Shown piece after piece: positions 11,177-22,166 of a stretch of DNA of 64,000 nucleotides (within the stretch, counting starts at the first letter, position 1; the number at the start of each line of letters is the position of its first letter). The stretch lies in NCBI GenBank assembly GCA_949751835.1, contig CATKHK010000005.1:310001-374000 (forward strand). The letters are read 5' to 3'. The DNA is from Blepharisma japonicum (lineage: Eukaryota; Ciliophora; Heterotrichea; Heterotrichida; Blepharismidae). A program made the translations under genes and the position numbers. Below the pieces are notes generated by a model that ran no database searches, had not been told where the DNA came from, and saw only the letters and a program-made list of their open reading frames with translations.

Positions 11177-13177
11177 TTAAAATATATTGCAGTTCCTAGT
11201 TTCTGTTTTCCAAGACCCCATTCCGTGCTTTTTCAAAATTTGGTATATTTCGTCCTTGTAATTCTTTTCAGCGTAATCAAGTGCTGTGTAATTCTCAATA
11301 GTCTTATTGTTTATATTTACTCCCATTAGCAGTAGTTCCTCTATAATTTCTTTTTTTCCACTTTGTACAGCTAAGTGTAACACTGTCTCTAATTTCTTAT
11401 TCACAGTATTTATATCCGCACCTTTTCCTTTTAAATTCTTTATCATTTCAAGGTTCCCGTTTTCAGCAGCATTCATAAATGCTGTCGAGCCATTATGATC
11501 TTTGATATCAATGTCAAATTTGTGATTTAAAAGTCATAGTAATATTGCTTCTCTTTGAAATTCTGAAGCTAAAATCACAAGAGGCTTATAATATAGGTCA
11601 ACAGCAGAAACTCTGCTTTGTGAATAAAGAATTGAACTCTCATTAAAATTAGGCTCAATTTCTAAAAGAATCTCAAGCATTTGTATTGCCAAATCTTCTG
11701 GCCCTTTATATGTATAAAATCTTGCTGCTTCATATAAAATATCAAACGGGAATTTTGTTTTTTTGAGATATGTGATGTCTAAGAAAAAGTTAACCATTTC
11801 ATGGTTCGAAATCAAAAAATTTTTGAAATGTGAGCACTTAAAATAAGAAAATGAATTATGAATTAAATACATCAATAATTCTTCATTTCCTGATTTTATA
11901 GCTGTGCATATAGGATTACAGTATTTAGAATCAAAAAAGTCAAAATTTTGCAAGTTTGCGTCAACGAATAGATTAAGGATTGAAATATCATTTTTTAGTG
12001 CAGCATTTGTTATGGCTGGCAGTTCACCTGGGTCTGAAATTTTAATCCAGGTTCAATAATCCCTGCCATTAAGATCTTTTTTAAGAACAGTGTTATTTGG
12101 GAATGGAACTGGGCATATATCGGCATTATTTTTCATAAAAAACGAAACTAAGTTTTTATATCCCAAACTAATAGCAGCGTTGACTAATGTTTTTTCAGAG
12201 ATATTTGAATGAAAGCTTAAGTCCAACCCATTTCATATCAAAATTCTAAAAACTTGTATTAGCAAATTTTCTTCAAGGTTTGCCCCTATGATCTCTAATT
12301 GGGGATAGGTTCATACTTCTCCTTCTTCATCATCTTCATGAAAGCACATTAAATTGATATCTCCTCCTAAGCCAATTCATTCTGTGAGGTTGTCTAATTC
12401 ACTTCAAGATTTCATTTCAAACAAAATATCTCCGATATTTCTAGTAATTACTTGGACTCCAAAGGATATTAGTAATTCAATTGCATTTGGGGTTTCATAA
12501 TCAGAGAGGAAAAGAGTTTTTAGTCTAGTTTTTGTATGCTTGAAATACTTATCATTTGCGATCTCATCAAGACTTTTTAGCCCTTTGCAGTTGCTCAAAT
12601 CAAGCAGCTCAAGCTTTCACAAACTTTTTATAATTAGCTTAAAATCCCAAACAGTAATATTAGTATTTCCTGCATAAAGCTTCTTTATATTTGGGAAATT
12701 TTTGACTAAAAAATTAAATTTCATTGCTTTACTTTCATTATTTGTAATTCTTAATTCTTCTAAGTTGTGCTCAAATTTGGCTACTCCTGGCTTTCTTGGG
12801 TTTTTTTCAGTAACTATTTTATCAATTGAAGACCAAAGAATCCCTAAATCAATCTTATTATTTGTTAGATCCAATTTCTTGAGTCAAGGTTGTGAAATGA
12901 TTAAATTGGCTAAAAATTGCTCTTCTATTATATAAACATTGCGTAGATTGAGAGAAAGCATTTTTCAGCCATCTAAAAACCTTGAAAGAGGAGCTCTAAT
13001 GTCAATACTTCCTGAGTAAAATTTCGGATTCTTGGCTCCCTCAAATGAGATGTAATGCTGAGCATTTTGCAGAATTTGACTTCACTTTTTACACACTAAT
13101 AGAAGATTTGCAATTTGACTTCATGGGCCGACTATAGTTAAAATATAAGAAAGAACAGGAGCAGGAAGTTTATTCAT
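11177..13177 (-). CDS. F-box / LRR / ankyrin-repeat protein, copy 4
   Basis: 666 aa. It starts MNKLPAPVLSYILTIVGPW, then LLLVCKKWSQILQNAQHYI, matching the F-box-like start of copies 1-3. LRR-like strands follow (LSLNLRNVYI, LKKLDLTNNK, LEELRITNNE, IKKLYAGNTN, LELLDLSNC). Ankyrin repeats occupy the last ~150 residues (GSTAFMNAAENGNLEMIKNL, then LETVLHLAVQSGKKEIIEEL, then YTALDYAEKNY). This copy has extra sequence in the middle (~300-400) compared with the others, and is separated from them by the TauE-like and MORN genes. It lies at the far right of the family cluster and is divergently arranged with the membrane protein gene at 13638. Confidence 0.9.
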
Positions 13178-13637
13178 TATCAAATTATTAATTTCAGAAA
13201 CCATTATCATCTTATAACTCATTTTATTTTATACATTTATTTGTACCTTTGGAAAATTAAGCGAATTTTAAGCTTTTGAAAGTTAAATCCACTCATAAAC
13301 GCATAATAAAATGCCACTAATTTTCTAGTGAGTAAGAAAGGAAAATAATTAAAAATAAAGGCTATTTTAAAGCTATATGGTGAAATATCATAATTAACTT
13401 ATTTTTGAATTTTATAATATTTAATCAATAATAAATGAATATCTTAAAGAACCATAAATGAAATAATTATGGGTGGTTGCATCTCTTCACACAAATATCT
13501 CCTTTACCATATTAATTTATAGATCTTGTTGCAAAAATTTAAATTATCTAGATTTTATCTTAATGCACCTGTTTAGCATCTAATGTATTTATATTATAAT
13601 TATTTCACCAAATTACCATAATCCTATATAAATAATA
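13178..13637. other. Intergenic spacer, divergent promoters
   Basis: 460 bp between two divergently transcribed genes (F-box copy 4 and the five-pass membrane protein). It is strongly AT-rich with no open frame or structural RNA. It must contain both promoters, but I could not identify specific elements. Confidence 0.55.
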
Positions 13638-15858
13638 ATGGCAGAAAATTATACTTCACTTAGCTACTGCAAAGGAATAAGCTTTACTACTTTTGACAAC
13701 GTTCCATCTGAGAAGCAATCAAATGATTTTTTTGACGACTTAGGTGGAAATAAAGTAAATTCTAACTCAGGATAATTTAAACCGTGTCATGAGAGGTGAT
13801 AACTCTTACAGTTGGACTGACTATGGCCAAGACGTGCTGAAAATTATGTACCCATGGATTGCATGTATTGCTGGAGCTTTCATTATTTTTATTTTGGCTA
13901 TTCTTTACCGATGCATCAAAAAGATGTGCTGCAAAAATAAAATTAAGGCTTCAAATAAATATCTCAGAAGGACATGCATTCTTGGAACGGTTGTATTTAC
14001 TGGCTTAGCTATTGCCAGTGTCTCAATTCTTCTTTGATACACAGATTATGTATATCAAGGAATCCAACAAACTCGCTGCGCTTCAGGCAGAATTCCACAT
14101 GAAATCTTATATGGAAGCAAAAGTGAAAGTTGGGTAGGCCTTGATCAAGGAATAGCAGACACTGACGAAGTTATTGAACAGCTAACTTATAACTTCCCTA
14201 CTGATACTCAGGAAACATGGGCCGGCTCTGACTGAATGAATAATGCTGATGATAACATTGAGACGCTAATTAACGCTTACTATGACAAGTATAATGGAAA
14301 GTAATAAATATTTAGACAAGTCGCAAATCCAAATCCACTAGCAGCACAGGGATCAACAGTTGTGACAAACTATACAAACCATTTAGGTCCAACTGATGAT
14401 GAAGAAACCTTTGCCGGGATCATTATGTATGAGTCTAACGCCAAGTTGATAGAAGTCATTGATGTCATGATTGAAATAAAGAATACAACTCTAGATTCAC
14501 TTAGCCAAATGGAAGAAATCACTAATGAACTAGAAGAGTCTAAGACCAGCTTAGTTCAGTTCAAAAATGGAACTGAAGAAGTAAATGACCACATCAAAGA
14601 CTGAATATTGGACCAAAATGAATGGGTAAAAGGCTCATGAAATGTGATGTATTCTTCTGAAATGGTTATTGGATATATCATTCTCAGTAGCACAATTTTA
14701 ACATTAACTATAGTTTTGCTTGGACTTTATAGGCATGCGAAATTCTTGCACTGCTGCTGGATTTTCTTTGGGTTACTAGGAGTGCTTGGATTCATAGCAA
14801 CTACTTTAATAGTGGGAGCGAGCGTCGGTCTTCATGATTCGTGCCGTTTTGCTAAAGATGCAATAACTACTAAAGGTCTACATGAATATACAGTTCTTTT
14901 CCCTGAAGATACTGCAGATTATTTAAATGTCTGCTTCAATGAAGATGGAGACTTAGCAAAATATCTAAATTTGACTGAAGAGCTTTCCTATGCCTACACG
15001 ATTCTTAATATGTCCTCAGAATTTCAGCATTATGATATCAATGCAACATACCTGACTACCTTTGAATCAATCAAAATTAATGAAAAAGCTGTAAGCATTA
15101 TTTAGGCTTCATTTTATAAAACTAATTATCTCTATACAGTAGATCCATCTGTTAGCGAGGAAGACCAGCCAGTAACTATTTTAGCGATTTTGAATAGCTG
15201 GAGCAATTATGATTTCGAAAACTCATTACAGAAATCTGAAGGAAAATGCACAAGTTTTAGTTTGGATGAGTGGGTGATTGAAGAAAGCCAATGCGAAGAT
15301 AATTATACCTACTTGAATAATTCAGATCCAAGTGAAAATGTTGGAAAGCCCTCTTGTCTTGTTTTAACTGAATGGACTTCAGAGAACATTACAAGCAGAT
15401 ATTCAGGATATTTACAATGCTCAGCTGTAAATCCATTTAATACAGTTGAAAATACAATTCTTCAGTATCATAACCAATTTGTGGTATACATGGAAAGTGT
15501 TGACGCTTTATTCACTCAGATAAGCGGGGATTTAGTGACACTAAATACAGCTCTCGTAGGCTATGGAGATAAAACAGCCAAGCAGGCAGACAAAGCTGAA
15601 TATTACTTCAATGTTGATTTAGCTGACCTCATGAACGCTTTGTTTGGGCAGGGAACTGGGCTTCTTTCAGAATTAAATTGTGGTTTTATTAAGTCTATCT
15701 ATGATGACTTAAACACTTCAGTATGTAAAAATGTTGTTCCCAGTATGCTTTTTTTGTTTACTTTTGGAACAATTCTTAGTATCTCAGCTTTACTCTTAAT
15801 GTTCACGAATCTCTATTTATCTCGTAGATTGAGAAAGCCTAATTTACTAAGATTTTAA
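13638..15858 (+). CDS. Five-pass membrane protein, prominin/Tweety-like topology
   Basis: 724 aa after removing three mini-introns (13755-13770, 14301-14315, 15091-15105). Five hydrophobic segments are visible: YPWIACIAGAFIIFILAILY (~66-86), CILGTVVFTGLAIASVSILL (~107-127), MVIGYIILSSTILTLTIVLL, CCWIFFGLLGVLGFIATTLI, and near the C-terminus VPSMLFLFTFGTILSISALL. Two large hydrophilic loops, rich in N-glycosylation motifs and cysteines, sit between helices 2-3 and 4-5. A Cys-rich short loop (RCIKKMCCKNK) follows helix 1. That layout matches prominins and Tweety-type proteins, but I cannot confirm homology from sequence motifs alone. The C-terminus is short and basic. Function in the cell membrane is inferred only from topology. 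Confidence 0.85.
13755..13770 (+). other. 16-nt intron
   Basis: GTAAATTCTAACTCAG. Without removal the frame stops at a TAA just after it; removal joins GGNK to DNLNRVMRG. This is the only 16-nt intron found here; the others are 15 nt. Confidence 0.85.
14301..14315 (+). other. 15-nt intron
   Basis: GTAATAAATATTTAG. It contains in-frame TAA and TAG stops and its length is a multiple of three. Removal joins YNGK to QVANPNP. Confidence 0.9.
15091..15105 (+). other. 15-nt intron
   Basis: GTAAGCATTATTTAG, ending in an in-frame TAG. Removal joins KINEKA to ASFYKTNYL in the same frame. Confidence 0.9.
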
Positions 15859-16121
15859 TTTGATGGCTTAATTGCTTACTTATAATTAATTCTTTATATT
15901 TTATTACATGAACTCCCTTAAGAAGGAATCTGATTTCCTCTAAATTTTATCAGCAATTTTTTACTTTTAAATAGAAGAAACAAATACAATTAATGTCCTT
16001 TTAATAGCTTAAATCAATAAAAAGCCACTGCAAGTTCCCAACACTCACTCTAATATATGTAATATTAATGCCCCAGTGATCCCAAATTTGGCGCAAATTA
16101 TAGGATTGTAATTGATTTTAA

Positions 16122-16760
16122 ATGTCGCTTAAGTTGAGAAGGCTTCATAAACTGTCAGAACTATTTGCTAGGCAGCAACCACTTCAAGTCGATCAGAGAT
16201 GTCTCATTTGTATGGAACCACCCAGTAATTCCCCTTTCGGCCTATTAGACTGCGGACACAATCAATTTTGCTTTACTTGCATTGAGACTTGGTCTCAAAT
16301 CACTAACAAATGTCCTTTATGCAATCTAAGGTTCTACAGTATCAAAAATCTCCACACTCACGAAAAATCAGTAATCTCAGATAAAGATCAAGTGTTCTCG
16401 TACGAAGATCATTACAGAGAAATCAGATGTAGAGTGTGCCATTCATTAGAACAAGAAGAAATCATGCTTTTGTGTGACAATTGCGATGCAGGCTATCATA
16501 CTACTTGCATTGGATTAATAGCGATTCCGAATCTAGATGAATGGTTTTGCGAAGATTGCTTGAGAAGAAAATCAGTTGAAAAGAGGGTAAAACAAATTAA
16601 AGAGATGGAAAAATGCAAAAAAGCGGAGGAAGAAGATAAAGAAACACCTGAGCCAGCAAAAAAACGAAAATTAAGAAGCTGTAGAGAAATGCGGATTCCT
16701 GCGGAAAAACCAAGAAGATCGCAAAGAGTGAAAAAATCTGTTTATCAAACTGAGGAGTAG
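16122..16760 (+). CDS. RING finger plus PHD finger protein
   Basis: 212 aa. A RING finger lies at residues ~27-67 (CLICMEPP, LDCGHNQFCFTCIETW, CPLC). A PHD finger lies at ~103-149 (CRVCHSLEQ, LLCDNCDAGYHTTCIGL, WFCEDCL). The remaining C-terminus is lysine/arginine-rich and looks nuclear. The RING-then-PHD order is that of PHRF1-type proteins, which couple histone reading to ubiquitination, but this protein is much shorter. No TGA or intron is needed. It precedes a palindrome and a tRNA gene. Confidence 0.9.
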   Translation: MSLKLRRLHKLSELFARQQPLQVDQRCLICMEPPSNSPFGLLDCGHNQFCFTCIETWSQITNKCPLCNLRFYSIKNLHTHEKSVISDKDQVFSYEDHYREIRCRVCHSLEQEEIMLLCDNCDAGYHTTCIGLIAIPNLDEWFCEDCLRRKSVEKRVKQIKEMEKCKKAEEEDKETPEPAKKRKLRSCREMRIPAEKPRRSQRVKKSVYQTEE

Positions 16761-16862
16761 AGTAATAAACTTTAAATAAATTGCTAGATTTAGAGAAAAA
16801 CTAAGAGAAAGAAAAGTCATATTTAAGAAAATTTTAAAAGAACATAGCGTTTGAGGATACTC

Positions 16863-16886
16863 AGGTCTTCTATTAATAGAAGACCT
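16863..16886. repeat. Perfect 24-bp palindrome
   Basis: Arms AGGTCTTCTATT and AATAGAAGACCT are exact reverse complements with no spacer. It lies 102 bp after the RING-PHD stop codon and 15 bp before the tRNA-Glu gene. It could be a dimeric protein binding site or an RNA hairpin at the 3' end of the RING-PHD transcript. Confidence 0.8.
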
Positions 16887-16901
16887 TGAACTCATCTTTA
16901 C

Positions 16902-16974
16902 TCCGCATTTGTCTAGCTGGTTAGGATATCAGGCCTTCACCCTGAAGACCCGGGTTCGAGTCCCGGATGCGGAA
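16902..16974 (+). tRNA. tRNA-Glu (UUC)
   Basis: 73-nt cloverleaf. The acceptor TCCGCAT pairs with ATGCGGA. The anticodon stem TCAGG/CCTGA encloses the loop CCTTCAC (anticodon TTC). The T arm CCGGG-TTCGAGT-CCCGG contains the B-box GGTTCGAGTCC. The discriminator is A, and a TTTTT run (16976-16980) follows as a Pol III terminator. No intron. Position 33 is C instead of the nearly invariant T. Sequence and identity match eukaryotic tRNA-Glu. Confidence 0.95.
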
Positions 16975-17278
16975 CTTTTTATTTTTGCATTTTATTTAAT
17001 ATTCCTTAAAATTTTCAATGCCGTTCAGGAAGCTAATTTCCATTTATCTTAAAAACATCAATAATTTCCAACCCCAAAGATAAAGAAAGGATAAAGTAAA
17101 TAGGTTCAACTATAGATAAATTTATTTATTACCCAAATTCATCATAAAATATTCCCGATATAAGTAAAATCAAGTAATGTGAGTATTTAAATATTTTTTA
17201 TCTTCCTTGATATAAATTATTTAAATTGAGACTTAATAATTGAGAACGAATAATTAATTTATAAAAAATATTAAATAG
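16975..17278. other. Intergenic spacer
   Basis: 304 bp after the tRNA, including the short T-run terminator at its left edge. Otherwise AT-rich with nothing recognised; the right edge holds the promoter of the next gene. Confidence 0.5.
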
Positions 17279-18277
17279 ATGGGTAATAGCTGTCTGAAGC
17301 TAAAACGCGAGAACTATCCAAAAAAAATCGAAATAATTGCTAGGGAGAGGACCTTCTTGCTGCGCTCAGCCCCAGACTCATTCTTAGCGCTCGATTCGAT
17401 GATAAATTGCTCGGCGAAAAAATATTGCCCCAATTCTGATCCTTTGGTTTATTACTTAATCACGTACACAAATAAGAATGCAGGCTTTCACCTAAAGATT
17501 TTAGATGACAAGTCATATAGAGCTGCTTTGAGATCTTCTAAAGGAGAAATCCTAACTTTAAATATTGAGCCTCAAAGCTATCGCAACATGGTTTGCTTTT
17601 CTATCAAGAAAACAGGGATTCTCAGTTTTGATTCTCTATTATCAGGCATTTTGCCTAGAGTATCAGAACTTGAAGAAAACGTTGCATCACTACTGCAGGC
17701 GTATGATGCAATTTTGAAATTTTCACAGTGCTTTTCTATGAAGTGTAGCTGTCCATCTTTTCAAATGGCAGTAACTAGTCTTTTACTGGCTATTTTAAGC
17801 GACTGCAAAAGTAAGGGCTGCATTTATAGCTTTTTACCGCGATTTCCTTTCATTGAATTCAATACGGATAATTTAGGATCTGAAGGGAAGGAAGCTTCAA
17901 AGTACTGAACAGATTTAGTTTTTTATTTAGAAAAAGTTCTTCCTATTATTAACGAGGTTTGTGGAGTATTTCAAAGAATGCATCAAATTATTCAATTCGA
18001 AGTGAATCATTTTGAAAAAAGTAAGGAAATTGACTTGAATGTTTTGCTAGAAAATTCAAAAAGCATGGCACACTGCAAGCTTATAGGAGTTCCATTAGAA
18101 GCAAAAATCAAAAATATTTATAAAAATATAGAAGAAGCAGCTTCAAGTCTTAATAAGCCCCAAAATCAAAAGTTTCTTAAAGAAGTACATGAAATGATAA
18201 AACTTTCAAGAGCATCTGACGCAGATGCCGCAATAGGATTATTTGGGCTAAAGAGTAATCTAAAACTAAGTGTATAA
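17279..18277 (+). CDS. Hypothetical protein with N-terminal myristoylation motif
   Basis: 332 aa. It starts MGNSCLKL, a classic N-myristoylation (G2) plus palmitoylation (C5) signal, so membrane anchoring is likely. Residues ~18-95 (KKIEIIARERTFLLRSAPDSF, then YYLITYTNKNAGFHLKILDD, then KSYRAAL) have the look of a small beta-grasp/PB1-like fold, but the match is weak. The rest is helical with scattered cysteines. One TGA (Trp) joins two halves near 17906. I do not recognise the family. Confidence 0.8.
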
Positions 18278-18344
18278 ACAAATTTCATAAGAATTTGATT
18301 TAGCATTTATTTCTGAAACGTTTGTATTAAAAGTAAAAAGGAAA

Positions 18345-19487
18345 TTAAACAGTTCCATATTGAGTATGGACATTAAATCCTACTTTCCCATCATCTCCTT
18401 CATAAGAGCCAAGTTCTTTATCTGATGCAGGCTTCTTTAATATTGACGTTTGTGGTTTTTTACTTTTCAGCCAGCTCCAAATTCCTGAAATTGCATCTCC
18501 ACATGAGTCTTCACAAACTTTTTCCCCATTAACTCTTTTATTATACATGTATCACAGAAGCCACATTCCTCCTCCACCAGCTAAAATCAATAGTACAACT
18601 CCCCAGCTAATTTTGCTTTTGCTTTTTCTTATGCTTCCACATTTTTTAAAGAAATGCAACTCTATATCATGAAAATATGGGATTTCGATGACTAAAACTA
18701 ATTCTTCTTTAATACCATCATCAACTAGGCAATTAAAATTTATCTGTAGTTCTCTTCTTTCACTATCAAGCCATCCTCCAGTCATTGCACTCCCATTAAG
18801 TGTAGGATACATAACTTCATGATCTGTAATGATATAAGGACTCTTCAGAAAAGTTTTGGTAATTTCATCAGTCATATAAATATACACCAAAATATCGTCT
18901 AAATCACTAGAAACTGTATATGAGTCATCTTTTGTGTTTCCGTCAAATAGTAAAGTAGGGACTCCATCATAAGCAAGTTCTGCTGAATTTATGCCAAACC
19001 CAACTGATAACCCTGACCTCGTTGTAGTTGGCTGGCCACATATTTTTAGCCAATTTACTGTGATTGGATCACACCCAGATGCTCCAAATGTTACATTCAT
19101 ATGCAGAGTAGTCCCACCTTCTCTATTTAAACACTCTTGCTCTACTTTATATACTGTGTATTCACTGAATAAGCCAGAAATTTTTTCATCTTTTGTCACA
19201 TTCATCCAAACCCACTTGTGGTCATCTGGTTTTGTTTCGTCCTCATGATGGAATTCAATTGATTCAAAATCAGGGCCTATAAGTTCAAGTCCGCGAATAT
19301 AAAAATAAAGAATTGCTTCACTGGGTGGAGATTTATAAGCTGCATTTTGAAAAGTCCAGCCAGGCTGAATAACTCCTGATGACACAATGTCACCGATTTT
19401 TCCATTGTCAGATCCAATATCGATTTGTGAGCAGAATAAAGCTGTAGCATATGCAATGATGAAAGCGAAAATTAGTCGTTTTCCCAT
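18345..19487 (-). CDS. Hypothetical type I membrane glycoprotein
   Basis: 380 aa. A signal peptide (MGKRLIFAFIIAYATALFCS) is followed by a ~290-residue extracellular or lumenal part rich in beta-type sequence, with several cysteines (CLNREGG, GASGCDP, LKICGQP, INFNCLV) and N-glycosylation sites. One transmembrane helix (WGVVLLILAGGGGMWLLWYMY, with an internal TGA Trp) and a ~65-residue cytosolic tail follow. No family was recognised. It is convergent with the myristoylated-protein gene 67 bp away. Confidence 0.82.
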
Positions 19488-19744
19488 TTTTATTAATTTG
19501 AAAAGTTCTTTATTCGTGCATGAGACTTATTATGAGCATGCATGTAGAAAAATGTTAAATGAAATAGCTTTGAGTTTTAAATTTAGCATATATAAAAGCC
19601 TATCATTTTATAGTTTTTTTAAATGAATTTAAATACTAAATAAATATATAATTAGTTATTAATATTCATCGAGTAAAATTATGAGTTATTTAAATAATAC
19701 TACTGAATGTAAAAATGGAACAAAATTTTTAGAAATTAGATTTT

Positions 19745-21205
19745 ATGGAAAGAACTTGCTTATGCTGGGAAGAAATTTCAAAAGTCGATGACAGCATAAA
19801 CATAACAGCTTTCTATGCAGATGAAACTTATATTATAATTGGAAAAAATAATGGTATGCATTGGCTATTTAGAAAATCATTCGAAGATTATTCTTTTTCA
19901 TTTGACTCATCAAAAGTGCTTTGAGTTGAAAAATTGAATCATAGTTTCTGTTCTAGCTGCGAATCAAGGAATATTTACATATACAAGCTTGATGATACTT
20001 ATGATTTAATTAAGACAATTGCATTTGACAATCATATCTCACAAATGATCCCTTTTCAATCAAGTTTAGCATTGGCAACTAATGCTTGCACAATCTATTT
20101 ACTATCATCAAATTTTGAATTGAGCAAATTTTACGAGCCATTAAACCCTAATAATGAGCTCGTACAATTAAACTCCTGCAATGGCATAGTAATTGTATCA
20201 AGCATGACAAGAAGTATTATTATTTCATCTGGTCAGGCTTTTCCAATAGGCAAAAAAGAAAGAAATGCCCCATATAGTGCTTGCATAGTAGATGAAGATA
20301 TTATTTTTGCATCAAGCCCTACTGGTGATTTGTGAGAAGCTAACAGGCAAGGTGTTGTTTTGAAAAATCGAAGCTATAAGAGCAAAACAGGCCAAAAAGT
20401 AAAATTTACACTATGATTTCCAGTTGATAACAAGTTTGTTTTATCTTTAGATGGGGATGAAAAATCATTAATTTTATTAGGTATTGATCAGAAAAATATA
20501 GTCTGCAAAGAAATTTCAGCTGGAAGACTTTGATTTAACTGGCAAGAAAAAAAATTATTTCAGCTAAATGAAGATAATATACAAACTTTAAAAATATACA
20601 CAAATATAGAGTACTTGCAAAGGCTTATATTATTAAAAGATGCAGAAAATTCTATTAAATTGCTTATGAAAGATAATTCTATGCACAAACTTGAAAATCT
20701 AGAAGGTCTTTGCAAGCTTGTATTCATCGAAAGAGTTCCAGTAGGCCAAGAATTTCTTGATTATTTTACATCATTAATTGGGCAACTTGAAGATGAAAAT
20801 TTTGTTTTAAAAATTGATCAAAAATTAGAAGAAAATTATGATGAAAATATCAATGAATTTGAGGAACTCTCTAAAGATATAAAAATACCTAAAGAAACTA
20901 TAGTTGAATTAAGGCCAAAAAGAAAAGGAAGAAATATATGAAGTTTATTATGAGATGCGTTTGTTGCTTGGAAACCTTTAGAAGAAAAGAGCCGGATTAG
21001 AGTGATCAAGTTTTTGAGTGTAAAAATATATATTCCAATGATTGTAAAAAATGACTTATTGATTGTAATTTCAAAAAGATATGACGGACTTGAAAAGATT
21101 AGACGGATGAAATCTATAGCATATGAGTCATATGATAAAGAAAAATATCATTTGATTTCAATTGAAGAGTATAATTATATTCAAAGGATTTCAAAGATTT
21201 TATAA
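19745..21205 (+). CDS. Hypothetical beta-propeller-like protein
   Basis: 486 aa using the ATG at 19745; an in-frame TAG at 19730-19732 excludes an upstream start unless an unseen intron exists. Residues ~15-260 alternate short beta strands in a WD/propeller style (ITAFYADETYIIIGKNNG, NIYIYKLDDTYDLIKTI, LALATNACTIYLLSSN). The C-terminal part is charged and helical (LEDENFVLKIDQKLEENYDE, then ELRPKRKGRNIW). At least six Trp codons are TGA. The fold is a guess; no specific family was identified. Confidence 0.75.
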
Positions 21206-21537
21206 TTATTTAAAATATATTATTTTCTTGGACAGAGATTAATAGCATTATTGTTAAGTTAGCTTAATACTCATTAATTTCTAAAATTAATAGAGATGCA
21301 AAATGAAAATTTAAATTTTTTATTTTTAGTAATGACTAATCAAATCCTTTACATTTCCTAATTTTTCCTAACAGTTTTCAAGTTATTTAAATTCTAAAAT
21401 ATTTATATTTTTAATTTTAATTTTAATCTCGATTATCGCCTCTTTACACAGGTCAACTTTTTTTAATCTAATTCACTATACAATATTCCTCTTATCTATC
21501 AAATATCTTAGCCAGATAATCCTTTATTAAGCTATCA
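21206..21537. other. AT-rich spacer
   Basis: No Blepharisma-code open frame. The minus-strand frame described for 21538-22096 can be followed a little way into this stretch (to about 21436) before it becomes low-complexity. Confidence 0.4.
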
Positions 21538-22096
21538 ATCTTTCTTATTATAATTTTTACTGATTAAATATTCCAATTTTTCTCCTTGTAGTACACTATC
21601 TAATTATTCGATTGCGTTGTCTTCTCATTTCCCCATTATTTCGCTTAATTTCTATTCTAATTCTTCTAATTTCTTTATATGTTAGACATTTTGCGATCAT
21701 GCACTCTTCATCTTCCTTATCCAAACTCCATGCCTAGCATGCTGTGTCTTATCATCTGGTGCCTGATGAATCTAAACAGGTTGGTTTCGTTTGAGCCTGC
21801 TCTAAGTCCAAATATAAGTTTGATGGTATTCTTCTTATTCAAATTCATCCTCAGAAATAGCGGAAAGCATTTGGATGCTTCCGTTCTTAGCCGCCTGTAT
21901 ATCTCAGTAGTTTGCTGACAGTTTCCCTCAATGATGTGACTTTGCTTGTTGTGCCTCTCCAAATTAGTTCCATCCTTTCTTTTACTTCAGCAAGTCCCCT
22001 AGCATCATGGTTTCACTCATCGCATTCAGGATCTTTGATCCCATATTCATCCATTATTGCTTGACATCTTTTGTTTCATCCAAAATCCAGGTTGCA
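21538..22096 (-). pseudogene. Decayed or alternatively coded protein gene
   Basis: Base composition is much less AT-rich than the flanking spacer. From 22096 to 21890 one minus-strand frame encodes about 69 protein-like codons (IMDEYGIKDPECDEW, then LAEVKERMELIWRG) using two TGA Trp. After a one-base shift at 21889, the frame from 21888 to 21538 reads 117 codons of good protein-like sequence only if six TAA/TAG codons are glutamine (for example KKLEELE*KLSEIMGKW and SAISEDEFE*EEYHQ). Either it is a pseudogene with C-to-T nonsense changes, or a gene from a source with UAR=Gln. Part of it (21717-21962) is also open in a third frame. No family was recognised. Confidence 0.4.
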
Positions 22097-22166
22097 CGTC
22101 TTCCGAAGACGCTAACTGAGAGAATATTTATATTAATTAGTTTCATTTATTTTTAAAATTAATAAA

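Noticed and set aside
19681-19744. Upstream ATG for the propeller-like gene
   Set aside because: The frame from 19681 runs into a TAA; the correct frame has a TAG at 19730. No 15- or 16-nt intron could bridge them, so 19745 is used.
21717-21962. 81-codon minus-strand frame as a real gene
   Set aside because: It has no ATG start, and it overlaps a better protein-like reading in another frame.
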